NCBI GenBank assembly: GCA_937902925.1
Contig: CALFNN010000039.1
Location: forward strand, 1-64,000
Length of the DNA stretch: 64,000 nt
Direction: 5' to 3'
From: an uncultured Opitutaceae bacterium
Lineage (GTDB): Bacteria > Verrucomicrobiota > Verrucomicrobiia > Opitutales > Opitutaceae
Below, piece by piece: positions 54,510-63,995 of this stretch; within the stretch, counting starts at the first letter, position 1; every line of letters begins with the position of its first letter. The translations under genes were made by a program, and so were the position numbers. The notes under the pieces were generated by a model. That model ran no database searches. It was given only the letters and a program-made list of their open reading frames with translations, and was not told where the DNA came from.

Positions 54510-56306
54510 ATGCCCGCCAAACTCACCCGCAATTTCTGCATCATCGCGCACGTCGACCACGGCAAGACCACGCTCTCGGACCGGATCCTCGAGCACACCA
54601 ACACGGTCGCGATGCGCGTGATGACCGACCAGCACCTCGACTCGATGGATCTCGAGAAGGAGCGTGGCATCACGATCAAGTCGCACCCGGTCACGATGAC
54701 GTATCCCGCGAAGGACGGGAAGATCTACAAGCTGAACCTCATGGACACGCCTGGGCACGTGGACTTCTCATATGAAGTTTCGCGCAGCCTCGCGGCCTGC
54801 GAGGGCGCCGTGCTCTTGATCGACGCGGCGCAGGGCGTCGAAGCCCAGACCGTCGCCAACGCCCACCTGGCGTTCGCGCAAAAATTGAAGGTGATCCCGG
54901 TCATCAACAAGATCGACCTCCCGAGCGCGAACCTCGAACTCTGCCTCAAGCAACTCGAGGACATTCTCACGATTCCGGCCGAGGAGGCCATCCTCGCCAG
55001 CGGCAAGGCGGGCATTGGAATCGAGGATATTCTCGAGGCGGTCGTGCTGCGCGTGCCGCCACCGCGCTGGACCGAGTATCCGCAGGCGCGGGCGCTGGTC
55101 TTCGATTCGCTTTACGATTCTTACCGGGGCGTGATCGCCTACGTCCGCATGTTTTCCGGGACGATCAAGGCGGGTGACATGATGATGTTGATGAGCACGG
55201 GCCAGCGCTCCGAGGTAAAGGAAGTCGGCGTGTTCATGCCGAAGATGACCAAGATCGCCTCGCTCGGCGCGGGCGACGTCGGCTACATCGTTTCCAACGT
55301 CAAGGACACCTCCGAGATCAAGACCGGCGACACTATCACGCTCGCGCACAAGCCCGCCACCGAGATGCTGCCGGGTTACAAGGAAGTCCGCCCGATGGTG
55401 TTTTGCGGGCTTTATCCGGTCGACACGTCCGACTACGAAAAACTCAAGGCCGCGCTCGGCCGGCTGCGGCTCAACGACGCAGCGTTTGTCTATTCGTCGG
55501 AAAGTTCGGTGGCGCTCGGTTTTGGTTTCCGTTGCGGCTTCCTCGGGCTTCTCCACATGGAGATCATCCAGGAGCGCATCCGGCGTGAGCACGACGTGGA
55601 CATCATCTCGACCTATCCGAGCGTCGTTTACCACGTGATCAAGCACGGCGGCGTCCAGATCGAGGTCGACAACCCCGTGAATCTGCCGGACCCCGGCGAG
55701 ATCGTCGAAATCCGCGAACCCACGATCAAGGCGGCGATCCACATCCCGAACGACGCCATGGGGGACATCATGGCGCTCGTCATGGAAAAACGTGGCACGG
55801 TCGACCACACCGACACGCTCGACGCCGCGCGCGTCATGTTGACCTGCATTTTGCCGCTCAACGAAATCCTGGTCGATTTCAACGACCGGTTGAAAAGCAT
55901 CACGCACGGCTACGGCTCGATGGACTACGAACTCGGAGAGTATCGCACGTCGGACCTCGTGAAGATGGAGATCCTCGTCAACAACGATCCGGTCGACGCG
56001 TTCGCCAGCATTGTGCACCGCGACAAGGCCGAGGGGAAGGGACGCGCGCTCTGCGAAAAACTCGCGGAAATCATCCCGCCGCAGATGTTCAAGGTCGCCA
56101 TCCAGGCCGCCATCGGGGGCAAGATCATCGCCCGCGACAACGTGAAGGAAATGCGAAAGGACGTGACGGCGAAATGCTATGGCGGTGACATCAGCCGCAA
56201 GCGCAAGCTGCTCGACAAACAAAAAGAGGGCAAAAAGAAGATGAAACAATTCGGTCGCGTCTCCATTCCATCCGATGCCTTCATCAAGGTGCTGAAAACA
56301 AACTGA
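54510..56306 (+). CDS. lepA: elongation factor 4 (LepA)
   Basis: This ribosome-associated GTPase, linked to translation fidelity and back-translocation, has 598 residues. It carries the GTP-binding motifs IAHVDHGKTTLSDRI (G1), ERGITIKS (switch), MDTPGHVDF (G3) and VINKIDLPSA (G4). The conserved downstream blocks FRCGFLGLLHMEI and the C-terminal KKRKLLDKQKEGKKKMKQFG stretch (read in parts) are LepA-specific. It is followed after 9 bases by lepB, as in many bacteria. Confidence 0.98.
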   Translation: MPAKLTRNFCIIAHVDHGKTTLSDRILEHTNTVAMRVMTDQHLDSMDLEKERGITIKSHPVTMTYPAKDGKIYKLNLMDTPGHVDFSYEVSRSLAACEGAVLLIDAAQGVEAQTVANAHLAFAQKLKVIPVINKIDLPSANLELCLKQLEDILTIPAEEAILASGKAGIGIEDILEAVVLRVPPPRWTEYPQARALVFDSLYDSYRGVIAYVRMFSGTIKAGDMMMLMSTGQRSEVKEVGVFMPKMTKIASLGAGDVGYIVSNVKDTSEIKTGDTITLAHKPATEMLPGYKEVRPMVFCGLYPVDTSDYEKLKAALGRLRLNDAAFVYSSESSVALGFGFRCGFLGLLHMEIIQERIRREHDVDIISTYPSVVYHVIKHGGVQIEVDNPVNLPDPGEIVEIREPTIKAAIHIPNDAMGDIMALVMEKRGTVDHTDTLDAARVMLTCILPLNEILVDFNDRLKSITHGYGSMDYELGEYRTSDLVKMEILVNNDPVDAFASIVHRDKAEGKGRALCEKLAEIIPPQMFKVAIQAAIGGKIIARDNVKEMRKDVTAKCYGGDISRKRKLLDKQKEGKKKMKQFGRVSIPSDAFIKVLKTN

Positions 56307-56315
56307 CCCTCCGCC

Positions 56316-57647
56316 GTGCGCACCGAACTATCGCTGATCAGCTGGGCCGGAAAGAAGCTGCTCGCGTTCGTCGGCCTCGCCGACGCCGAGCAAAAGATGC
56401 GCGACAACGCGGCGAACTGGCTCGAGCTCGCCGGCAAGGTTTACCATTTCCGCCGCGACCTGCTGCCCGCCGCCCAGGTCTCCGAACTGCAGGCGAACAT
56501 GGCCGCGGTGCGGGAACTCCTCCACGAGCGCGCCGGCGCGGAGAAGCTCAAGCTCGCGATCGAGTCGCTCGAGGGGGTGCTGCGGCGCACCGGCGGATCC
56601 ATTTATCCAAAGAGCGGGCTGGTGGAGAACGTCGATTTTTTTCTCGTGGCGGCGATCGTGATTCTCGGCATCCGCACTTATTTCGTCCAGCCGTTCAAGA
56701 TTCCGACCAACTCGATGTGGCCGACCTACAATGGCATGACGCCGGAGGTCTTTCGCGAGGCGGCGGACGAGCCGGGGGTGCTTGCGCAGGCCGCGCGGCT
56801 GGTGATGTTCGGCGCAGTGCCGAAACGGATCACGGCGCCGGCCGACGGGGAAGTCTGGGTGCCGCTGGTCGGCGGGGAAGGCAGTGCGTTCGTGCCGTAT
56901 CGCACGGTGTCCGGCAGAACCTGGCTGGTTTTCCCGACCACCCTGAAGGAATACACGCTCCTGGTCGGCCGCGAGCCGGTGACGGTGCGGGTGCCCGAGG
57001 ATTTCGATTTCGAATGGGCGGTGCGCGACGCCTTTTTCCCCAACGCGACGCCGAGCCGCGAACCGGCGCGGTTCGATCTCGGCCGCGTGCTGGCCCAGGG
57101 CAAAGGGGCCGTTTCCGCCGACGACGGCCATGTCCGTTTGATCCCCACCGGAAAACATGTGCGGCAGGGTGAGCATGTGCTGGCGTTCGACATTCTCACG
57201 GGCGACCAGTTGTTCGTGGATCGGATGAGCTATCATTTCGTCCGCCCGGGCGTCGGCAGCGGTTTTGTTTTCCGGACCGGCAATATCGAGGGCATCGCCC
57301 GGCTTTACGGCGATCAATACTACATCAAACGCCTCGTCGGCGTGCCGGGCGACGAGATTCAGGTTAAGGACTTTCGAATCTACCGCAACGGAGCGCCGAT
57401 CACCGGGGCCGAGACGTTCGAAAAAAACGCCCGGCGCGACGGAAACTATGTCGGCTATCGCAACCAAGGCCTGTTGAGCGTCGGCCAGAAAGTGCACGTT
57501 CCCGAGCACAGCTATTTCGCGATGGGCGATAATTCATCGAACAGCGCGGACGGTCGCTATTGGGGATTCGTTCCAGCCAAGGACGTGGTCGGCCGGCCCA
57601 TATTTGTGTATTTCCCGTTCACGAGCCACTGGGGTCCCGCTCGCTAG
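56316..57647 (+). CDS. lepB: signal peptidase I, large variant
   Basis: This membrane serine-lysine protease releases signal peptides from exported proteins. At 443 residues it is longer than E. coli LepB (324). The catalytic Ser133 sits in PTNSMWPT, after one membrane span (about 107-125), and Lys338 is in YYIKRLVGVPGD. About 205 residues separate them, against about 55 in E. coli, so a periplasmic insert of roughly 150 residues is present. The N-terminal 100 residues are a helical, mostly cytoplasmic extension (coiled-coil-like). GDNSSNSADGRYWG near the C-terminus is the last family motif. The gene starts with GTG behind lepA. Confidence 0.94.
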   Translation: MRTELSLISWAGKKLLAFVGLADAEQKMRDNAANWLELAGKVYHFRRDLLPAAQVSELQANMAAVRELLHERAGAEKLKLAIESLEGVLRRTGGSIYPKSGLVENVDFFLVAAIVILGIRTYFVQPFKIPTNSMWPTYNGMTPEVFREAADEPGVLAQAARLVMFGAVPKRITAPADGEVWVPLVGGEGSAFVPYRTVSGRTWLVFPTTLKEYTLLVGREPVTVRVPEDFDFEWAVRDAFFPNATPSREPARFDLGRVLAQGKGAVSADDGHVRLIPTGKHVRQGEHVLAFDILTGDQLFVDRMSYHFVRPGVGSGFVFRTGNIEGIARLYGDQYYIKRLVGVPGDEIQVKDFRIYRNGAPITGAETFEKNARRDGNYVGYRNQGLLSVGQKVHVPEHSYFAMGDNSSNSADGRYWGFVPAKDVVGRPIFVYFPFTSHWGPAR

Positions 57648-57679
57648 TATTCCTTATAGGTGAATGATGCACAATGAAC

Positions 57680-57699
57680 ATTATGTTAAATAACGTAAT
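57680..57699 (+). promoter_or_regulatory. AT-rich dyad upstream of malQ
   Basis: ATTATGTTA-AA-TAACGTAAT (57680-57699) is a near-perfect inverted repeat with one G/T mismatch. It lies in the AT-rich part of the 131-base gap, about 80 bases before the malQ start. It is the most AT-rich spot in the region and may be a regulator operator or core promoter. No regulator is identified. Confidence 0.35.
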
Positions 57700-57778
57700 T
57701 ATGGGATTGCCGGGCTCGCGTTGAAGGCACCTTTAGCCGGCCCTTGGCACGAAACGAGCGCTCGCACGGCACGCCAAG

Positions 57779-59341
57779 ATGGACCACTCCACTTCGTTTC
57801 TCTCCAACGCCGCCGAGCATCAGCCGCTATTTTCGTGGCTGAAGGATCGTGCTGTCGGCGTCCTGCTTCATCCTACCGCCTTGCCGAGTGAATTCGGAGT
57901 CGGAACGTTCGATAGTTCCGCCCACGACTTCCTCCAGTTTCTCGCACACGCCGGAGTGAAATACTGGCAGCTCTGCCCTCTGGGACCTACGGGCTTTGGC
58001 GATTCGCCCTACCAGTGTTTTTCCTCTTTCGCCGGAAACGCGTATCTCATCGATCCCGCGCCGCTCGTGGCGGCGGGATTGCTGGCAGACGATTCGCTGG
58101 TCCCGCTCCGGGCGCTTGCCGCCAACCGCGTCGAATACGGATCGCTCTACCGGCTAAAATGGCCGCTGCTTTTTGCCGCTCACGCTGCCTGGCGCAAGAA
58201 TCCCAAGCGTGCGCTGCCCTACGGCGACTTTGCTGTTTTTCGGGAGCAAAACGCGAGCTGGCTGGCCAGCTACGCCCTGTTCTCCGCCCTGAAGGATAAT
58301 TTTGCGGGCCAGCCCTGGTGGGAGTGGCCGGCCGCCGTCCGGTCGTTCGCCGTGGCGGAAAAATCTCCGCTTCGCCGCAAACTCGCGATCCGCGTCGAGG
58401 CTTACGAATTCGTCCAATACCTGTTTTTCGGCCAGTGGACCCGGCTTCGCGCCCGCGCCGCCGAGCTGGAGATCGGCATCATTGGCGACACCCCGATTTT
58501 TTGCGCGCTCGACAGCGCCGATGTCTGGACGAGCCCGCAACTCTTCCAACTCGACCGCAAAACCCTCCGGCCAACTTTCGTTGCCGGCGTGCCGCCCGAC
58601 TATTTCTCCGCGGACGGACAACTCTGGGGCAATCCACTCTACGACTGGCCGGCCCACGCCGCCGAGGGTTACGCGTGGTGGCTGGCCCGTCTCCGCGCCA
58701 ATCTCGCCCTTTACGATGTCGTGCGCATCGATCACTTCCGTGGCTTCGACTCCTATTGGTCGATCCCGGCGTCGGCCCCGACGGCGCGGACTGGCACGTG
58801 GGAACGTGGACCCGGCCTCGCGTTTTTCGAAGCCGTCCGCGCCGCCTTGCCCGGAGTAAGATTGATCGCCGAGGATCTTGGCGAAATGACGCCGTCCGTC
58901 TCCGCGTTGCTTGCGGCCACGGGCCTGCCCGGCATGGCGGTCCTGCAATTCGCGTTCGGTGGCGATGCCAAAAACGTCTACCTGCCCCACAATCAGCGCG
59001 CCAACAGCGTCGTCTATCCCGGCACACACGACAACGACACGACGCTCGGCTGGTATGCGGGCGCCGACGAAAAAACCCGGGATCATGTTCGCCGCTACCT
59101 GCGCGTCACCGGCCAGGAAGCCGGCTGGGATTTTATCCGCTCCGCTTACGCGTCGGTTGCCAATCTCGCGGTCCTCTCCCTGCCCGACCTGCTCAGCCTT
59201 GGGTCCGCGGCGCGGTTCAATTCCCCCGGCACGAGCCAGGGCAACTGGACGTGGCGCTACCGGCCCGAGCAGTTGCGCGGTCTCGACCAGGGCACCGCGC
59301 CTTATCTTCGGGAACTCGCCGCACTCTACGGCCGGGCGTGA
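57779..59341 (+). CDS. malQ: 4-alpha-glucanotransferase
   Basis: This glycoside-hydrolase-family-77 enzyme (amylomaltase) rearranges maltodextrins and glycogen. The 520-residue protein has GVLLHPTALPSEFGVGTF near the N-terminus, GDTPIFCALDSADVW, the nucleophile motif VRIDHFRGF (Asp318), the acid/base IAEDLGE (Glu365) and GTHDNDTT (Asp418). Length is normal for the bacterial enzyme. It stands alone, with no glycogen genes adjacent. The AT-rich dyad upstream suggests a regulated promoter. It is convergent with the OleB-like gene, with only 6 bases between the stops. Confidence 0.96.
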   Translation: MDHSTSFLSNAAEHQPLFSWLKDRAVGVLLHPTALPSEFGVGTFDSSAHDFLQFLAHAGVKYWQLCPLGPTGFGDSPYQCFSSFAGNAYLIDPAPLVAAGLLADDSLVPLRALAANRVEYGSLYRLKWPLLFAAHAAWRKNPKRALPYGDFAVFREQNASWLASYALFSALKDNFAGQPWWEWPAAVRSFAVAEKSPLRRKLAIRVEAYEFVQYLFFGQWTRLRARAAELEIGIIGDTPIFCALDSADVWTSPQLFQLDRKTLRPTFVAGVPPDYFSADGQLWGNPLYDWPAHAAEGYAWWLARLRANLALYDVVRIDHFRGFDSYWSIPASAPTARTGTWERGPGLAFFEAVRAALPGVRLIAEDLGEMTPSVSALLAATGLPGMAVLQFAFGGDAKNVYLPHNQRANSVVYPGTHDNDTTLGWYAGADEKTRDHVRRYLRVTGQEAGWDFIRSAYASVANLAVLSLPDLLSLGSAARFNSPGTSQGNWTWRYRPEQLRGLDQGTAPYLRELAALYGRA

Positions 59342-59347
59342 GGCGCC

Positions 59348-60241
59348 TCAGGTCTTGGTAAGAAACCCGGCAATGCGCGGCAGCGCCTCGGCGCGGGCAT
59401 CTTCCAGCACGTAGTGCCCGGCATCGCCGATGCGGTCGACTTCGGCTTGCGGGAAAAACTCGCGCCAGCGGGCAAGGAACGAATCGTCGAAACAGAAATC
59501 CCGCCCCCCCCAGACAATCAGCGCCGGCCGGTCGCGGAATTGAGCGAGTCCGGCCTCCGTCTTCGCCAACGCATTCCAACTCCGATGCGCCGGTCCCAGC
59601 GGAATATCCTGCACAAACGCGCTCACGGCCACGCGATCCGCCCACGAGCCATAGGGAAAAAGAAAGCCGCGCCTCTCCGCGGTTGTCAGCGCGCGGCGAT
59701 TCATCGCCATCCATGTCGCCGGCCAGGCGAAGCCGTTTCCTCCGCGCACCAGCAGCGGGCCGAGCGCCGGGAGCTTGCACAGCGCGATCCGGGTCGGGAT
59801 GCGCTTCGCCGCGAACGCGGCGGTGTTCAGGATGACGAGCCGCCCCACTCGCTCCGGACGCCGCGCCGCAAACCCAAAACCGATCGCCCCGCCCCAATCG
59901 TGGACAACCAGGTGCACGCGTCGCAGCCGCAGCGAATCGACGAGCGCCGCGATATCGTCGATCCGGGTCGCCAGCGTGTAATCGTAACCCGATGGTTTTT
60001 CCGACAAGCCCATGCCGATGTGGTCGGGGGCGATGCACCGCATCGCTGGCGAAAGTTCGCGCACGAGCCGCCGGTAGTAATACGACCACGTGGGATTGCC
60101 GTGCAGCAGCAACACCGCCTCGTCGGACCGCGGCCCCTCGTCGACGTAACTCATCCGGGCGCCGCCCGGGGTCGCGAATGCCCGTGGTGCAAACGGATAT
60201 TCACGTGCCAGCCAGCCGGGAATTGCCGTTGGCGTCACCAT
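59348..60241 (-). CDS. OleB-like alpha/beta hydrolase
   Basis: This 297-residue alpha/beta hydrolase is of the haloalkane-dehalogenase branch. It has LLHGNPTWSYYYR (45-57), the Asp nucleophile in HDWGGAIGF (Asp115), WGGRDFCFDD (Asp248) and the catalytic His276 (GDAGHYVLEDA). OleB has exactly this Asp-type triad and acts on beta-lactones in long-chain olefin synthesis. The upstream OleA-like gene overlaps by 7 bases, which strongly supports an Ole function over a simple dehalogenase or epoxide hydrolase. oleC and oleD are not seen, so the final product is uncertain. Confidence 0.78.
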   Translation of the reverse strand: MVTPTAIPGWLAREYPFAPRAFATPGGARMSYVDEGPRSDEAVLLLHGNPTWSYYYRRLVRELSPAMRCIAPDHIGMGLSEKPSGYDYTLATRIDDIAALVDSLRLRRVHLVVHDWGGAIGFGFAARRPERVGRLVILNTAAFAAKRIPTRIALCKLPALGPLLVRGGNGFAWPATWMAMNRRALTTAERRGFLFPYGSWADRVAVSAFVQDIPLGPAHRSWNALAKTEAGLAQFRDRPALIVWGGRDFCFDDSFLARWREFFPQAEVDRIGDAGHYVLEDARAEALPRIAGFLTKT

Positions 60242-61260
60242 TCGAGCGCGAGCATCAGGCAGTTGAGCCCGCTGCCGATGCCGAGCAGGCCGACGCGATC
60301 GCCGTCGCGCACCGCCCCAGCCTCAACCGCCGCTGCCAGCGTGGCGGGAAGCGCAACCGAGCCGGTGTTACCGAGCGTTTCGAACGTCGAGAAATCCCTC
60401 GCCAGATCGAGCCCGAGCGTTTCGTAGAGTTTGCGCCGATGGGTGCTGCCCACCTGATGACAGATGAAGCGGGCAAACTCATCGCCCTGTTCCGCGGCGA
60501 ATTCACGCCACGTTTCCTGGGCGAGGCCGACGCCAGCCACGAGCAGTTGCTCCGAGTCGGTCTGCATCGCGAGGGCATCGGCGCCATGCGTGTCGCCCTG
60601 GCAAAGTTCACTGAACCGCGTCGCCGCCCGCGCCACTCCGCCAAGCAACCGATGCGGTCGACCGGCCGCCAGCGAACGATGGCAGACCATGACGCCCACG
60701 GCGCCCGAGCCGATCGTCAGGTTGGCGAAATATGGTTTGATTTCATTCCGGGTGAGCGGCCGGTCGAGCAGCGTGCGCAATGTCTGCTCGACGAGCGGCC
60801 GGCCGTTTTCTCCCGCCACGACCATGGCGCAACGAATCTGGCCGGACTCGATCAAGCCCGCGGCCACGGTCAGCGAGTTCAACAATCCGAGGCAGGCGTT
60901 GGAGACATCGAAAATCTGCGCCGTGGCGGGCAGCCCGATTTTCCGGTGGGCAAACGACGCGGTCGCGGGTTCCAGCATGTCGCGGCTCACCGCGGCGTGG
61001 ATGAACAGCTCGACTTGCTCCGCCCTGAGCGCCGACTTCGCGAGCACGGCGCGCCCCGCCGCGGCACTCGCATCGGACGGCCTGGTGCCGGCCGGCCACA
61101 TCCGTCGCTCGCGGATCCCGGTCATGAGTTCCAGCCGTCCCGCCGGCAGCTTCAGGCGTTCGTAGAGCGGGCGGAGTTGGTCCTCGATACGAGCCGAAGT
61201 CCAAATCTCCTCCGGCAGCGCGACCGCGAGCGATTCGATGCAGACGTGCTCGAATTTCAT
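60235..61260 (-). CDS. OleA-like thiolase-fold acyl-condensing enzyme (KAS III family)
   Basis: This 341-residue enzyme of the KAS III/OleA branch has triad Cys123 (FDVSNACLG), His268 (ICHQV) and Asn298 (GNTGS). The OleA-specific glutamate that helps condense two acyl-CoAs matches the Glu in VSRDMLEPATAS (Glu97 here). The end GIGSGLNCLML is typical of OleA. OleA joins two fatty acyl-CoAs head to head. The start ATG gives MKFEHVCIESLAVALP, close to OleA proteins. It follows a FabI-like gene by 10 bases and overlaps oleB. A FabH-like role cannot be excluded. Confidence 0.8.
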   Translation of the reverse strand: MKFEHVCIESLAVALPEEIWTSARIEDQLRPLYERLKLPAGRLELMTGIRERRMWPAGTRPSDASAAAGRAVLAKSALRAEQVELFIHAAVSRDMLEPATASFAHRKIGLPATAQIFDVSNACLGLLNSLTVAAGLIESGQIRCAMVVAGENGRPLVEQTLRTLLDRPLTRNEIKPYFANLTIGSGAVGVMVCHRSLAAGRPHRLLGGVARAATRFSELCQGDTHGADALAMQTDSEQLLVAGVGLAQETWREFAAEQGDEFARFICHQVGSTHRRKLYETLGLDLARDFSTFETLGNTGSVALPATLAAAVEAGAVRDGDRVGLLGIGSGLNCLMLALEW

Positions 61261-61270
61261 TCGTGGCGGC

Positions 61271-62083
61271 TCACTTCTCCAGCCGCGTCGCGAGCCGGAT
61301 GATTTCCTTGTCGAAATAATTCGAACCCAGCCCGGCATCGACCACGAGCGTGGCGCCGTTGATGCCACTGCTGCGTTCGCTCAGCAGGAACACCACGGCG
61401 TCCGCCACCTCGCGTGTCTCGAGGTTTTTCTTCCGGAACGTCAACTTTTCCGCGTAGAGATAACTTTCGAGGTAGCCGGGAATCCCCGCCGATGCGCTGG
61501 TCTTGAGCGGACCCGCGCCGACGGCGGTGAACCGCACGGCGCTGTCGGCGCTGAACGACTTCGCCAGAAACCGCACGCTCGACTCCAGCGCCGCCTTGAT
61601 CGGGCCCATGTAGCCGTAGTTGTCGGGCGTCACGAGCAGCGAGGAAATCCCGATGGTCACGACCGACGCGCCCGGCGCAAAATGCGGCTTGAACGCCCGC
61701 GCAACCTCGATGAGCGAAAACGCCGAGACGGCGGTGGCCTGCAAAAAATCCTTCCGCTTCGTTTCGTGGAACGCCTTGAAGCCGTCGCTGTAGTTCGCAA
61801 ACGCGATCGAGTGGACGATCCCGTGCAACGGCGCGAGACCGGCCGCCGCAATCTCCCCGGCGAGCTTTTCCGCCGCGCCCTCCTGCTCCACGTCGCAAAT
61901 GAACACGGATTTACCCGCCAGCAGGGCTTCGAGCGATTTCCGGCGCGCTTCCGAGCGCACGCTGTAAACGACCCGCGCACCCTGCTCCTCCAGCGACGTC
62001 GCCACCGCCCACGCGACGCTCTTGCGGTTGGCGACGCCGAAGACGAGAAACGTCTTGTCGGTGAGGCGGAGAAAATCGGGCAT
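61271..62083 (-). CDS. fabI: enoyl-ACP reductase, FabI type
   Basis: This 270-residue short-chain reductase matches FabI, which reduces the double bond of enoyl-ACP. The N-terminal NAD motif is FGVANRKSVAWA (15-26). The catalytic pair is Tyr156 and Lys163 in NYGYMGPIKAA, the same spacing as in E. coli FabI (Tyr-x6-Lys). TIGISSLLVTPDNYGYMGP covers the active-site loop. It sits between FabZ-like and OleA-like genes, so it may supply saturated acyl chains to the condensing enzyme as well as or instead of general lipid synthesis. Confidence 0.86.
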   Translation of the reverse strand: MPDFLRLTDKTFLVFGVANRKSVAWAVATSLEEQGARVVYSVRSEARRKSLEALLAGKSVFICDVEQEGAAEKLAGEIAAAGLAPLHGIVHSIAFANYSDGFKAFHETKRKDFLQATAVSAFSLIEVARAFKPHFAPGASVVTIGISSLLVTPDNYGYMGPIKAALESSVRFLAKSFSADSAVRFTAVGAGPLKTSASAGIPGYLESYLYAEKLTFRKKNLETREVADAVVFLLSERSSGINGATLVVDAGLGSNYFDKEIIRLATRLEK

Positions 62084-62110
62084 GGTGTGGGGACGGCGGC
62101 TGACGTTGGC

Positions 62111-62557
62111 TTACTTCTGGCCTTCCGGCGTCTTCCACGCCACGGAGAAATCCAGGTGCATCACGCGGGTGCCGTCCTCTTTCTTCATCGCACCGCTCAG
62201 CATCGTGAATCCGCCCAGCGCGTCCTTGCGCTTGACCTCGATCATCACGGTGTCCCCGGGATAAACCGGACTGCGGAACCGCACGTCGCTGATTTTGGCG
62301 ATGAGCGGCACGCCCTCCCCGGGCGCCGCGCCGGCTGCGCGGGCCCGCGCCGACATGTAGCAGGCGGCCGCCTGGAACACTGCTTCGCACAGGAGCACGC
62401 CGGGCGTAATCGGCGCGCCCGGATAATGGCCTTGGTAGAAATCCTCCTCGGCCCGCCAGGTGCGCCGCGCCACGAGGCCGTCCTCGGCCTGGCTCACGAT
62501 CTCGTCGACGAAGAGAAACGGCGGACGGTGCGGGATGAGGTCGGTGACTTGGCTCAT
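62111..62557 (-). CDS. 3-hydroxyacyl-ACP dehydratase, FabZ-like
   Basis: This 148-residue hot-dog-fold dehydratase opens with the FabZ motif IPHRPPFLFVDEI. The catalytic pair is His44 in GHYPGAPITPGVL and Glu58 in CEAVFQ. It removes water from 3-hydroxyacyl-ACP. The substrate-tunnel end and the C-terminus (from about 110) look slightly different from housekeeping FabZ, so a pathway-specific paralogue is possible. It lies 27 bases before fabI and 4 bases after the FAD oxidoreductase gene, in the same direction. Confidence 0.83.
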   Translation of the reverse strand: MSQVTDLIPHRPPFLFVDEIVSQAEDGLVARRTWRAEEDFYQGHYPGAPITPGVLLCEAVFQAAACYMSARARAAGAAPGEGVPLIAKISDVRFRSPVYPGDTVMIEVKRKDALGGFTMLSGAMKKEDGTRVMHLDFSVAWKTPEGQK

Positions 62558-62561
62558 GGGG

Positions 62562-63995
62562 TCAGGCCGGCGAGGCGGCGGGCGCGGTTTGTTTCAGGGC
62601 AAAGAGCGCCTTGTCGATCTTGTTCGCGACGATGACGCCGTAATTGATCGTGCCGAGCCAGCCCGACATGATGATGCCGACCGAGCCTGCGTGAAACAGC
62701 CCGGGCAGTTGCTCGGGCAGATCCGTCGAGACTTTCAGCCCTTCGAACTTCGTGCCGAAGGAGGTGCCACCCGCGTGCGTCGTATAGCGCTCGATCGTCC
62801 GCGGCGTCGCCGCCTCGCGCCAGTCGATCTTGGCGCCGACGCCGGGGATGTATTTTTCCAGCGCGGTGACCGATTCGTCGATCAGGCGCTGTTTCTCCCG
62901 CTCGTAGTCGGCCTCCGAAAGTTGCTTCCAGTCGCCATACAATCCGTTGAGCGAGACAACGACCGTGTAGCGATCGGAACCGGGCCGCGTCTCGGGATAG
63001 TAGACCGAAAATGTCCGGCTCGTCGTCCGGAAATCGGTCAGCTCCTGGCTGCTGAAGTGCGGGTTGCCCGACGTAAAGACGAGGTCGCCGATGTGCGGAA
63101 TGCTCTCACCCTTGCGGATGCCGAGGTAAACCTGGCACGAACTGGAGTTGATCCGCACGGCGTGCGCCGCCGCGGCGTAGTCCGGGGGGAAATTCGCTTC
63201 ACCCGCGAGGCGGAAGACGGTGTTCTTGATGCTCGCATTCGAGAGCACCGCCTTCGCCCGCACGATCCGGCCGTTCGTGCCGACGATGCCGCAGGCCACC
63301 TTGCGGCCGTCGCGTTCCTCGACGAGGATTTTTTCCACGAGCACCTTCTTGCGGACCTCGGCGCCGTTCTTCCGGAGCTCCGCGACCATTTTCTCGATGA
63401 GGAGGTCGGAACCGCCCCGGAACGTGTAGACGCCCGCGCCCATGAAATTCGAGAAGACAATGCCGTAGGTGATGGCGGGGTCGTCGAGCGTGGAGCCGTT
63501 GGCGTAGGCGATCGGCTCCATGAGCAGCCGCTTCACGTCGTCCCGGCCCGGAAAGAACCGCTCGAGCATCTCGCCGGTGGTCTCGGGATTGTTGTCGTAG
63601 AAATTCATCGACCGGAGGTAGCCGTAGAATTGCTCCACCACGGCGCGGTCGAGTCCGAATTTCTCCACCAGCACACGAGTGTAATCCTCGCGGGTGAACG
63701 TCGTCCACACGTCCATCTGGGGGTTCACGAAGCGAATGTCCTTCAGCTGGACGATCGAGTCGGCGATTTCCTTGGTCCAGTATTTGCGGCACGACTTGAT
63801 CATCCCGATCGGGAATCCGTGGAGCGAAATGTCGAAGATGTGGCCGCCCTTGCGCGTGAACCACGTGGCCAGCCCGCCGAATTGATAGTGATGCTCGAGC
63901 AGCAGCACGCGGTGGCCGGCCTTCGCGAGGACATTTGCCCCGGTCAGGCCACCGAGACCGCTGCCGATGACGATCACGTCATACTCGTCGGCCAC
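62562..63995 (-). CDS. FAD-dependent oxidoreductase (phytoene-desaturase/retinol-saturase-like family)
   Basis: This 477-residue flavoprotein of the CrtI/RetSat-like amine-oxidase group has the FAD-binding [20 protein letters not shown] motif at the N-terminus (8-27). [14 protein letters not shown] follows, and the C-terminal FAD motif is [20 protein letters not shown]. It starts with GTG five bases before the window edge, and an earlier start outside is possible. It stands first in the visible operon with FabZ-, FabI-, OleA- and OleB-like genes, so it may desaturate or reduce a long-chain intermediate. That is inference; the family includes many untested members. Confidence 0.75.
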   Translation of the reverse strand: MADEYDVIVIGSGLGGLTGANVLAKAGHRVLLLEHHYQFGGLATWFTRKGGHIFDISLHGFPIGMIKSCRKYWTKEIADSIVQLKDIRFVNPQMDVWTTFTREDYTRVLVEKFGLDRAVVEQFYGYLRSMNFYDNNPETTGEMLERFFPGRDDVKRLLMEPIAYANGSTLDDPAITYGIVFSNFMGAGVYTFRGGSDLLIEKMVAELRKNGAEVRKKVLVEKILVEERDGRKVACGIVGTNGRIVRAKAVLSNASIKNTVFRLAGEANFPPDYAAAAHAVRINSSSCQVYLGIRKGESIPHIGDLVFTSGNPHFSSQELTDFRTTSRTFSVYYPETRPGSDRYTVVVSLNGLYGDWKQLSEADYEREKQRLIDESVTALEKYIPGVGAKIDWREAATPRTIERYTTHAGGTSFGTKFEGLKVSTDLPEQLPGLFHAGSVGIIMSGWLGTINYGVIVANKIDKALFALKQTAPAASPA

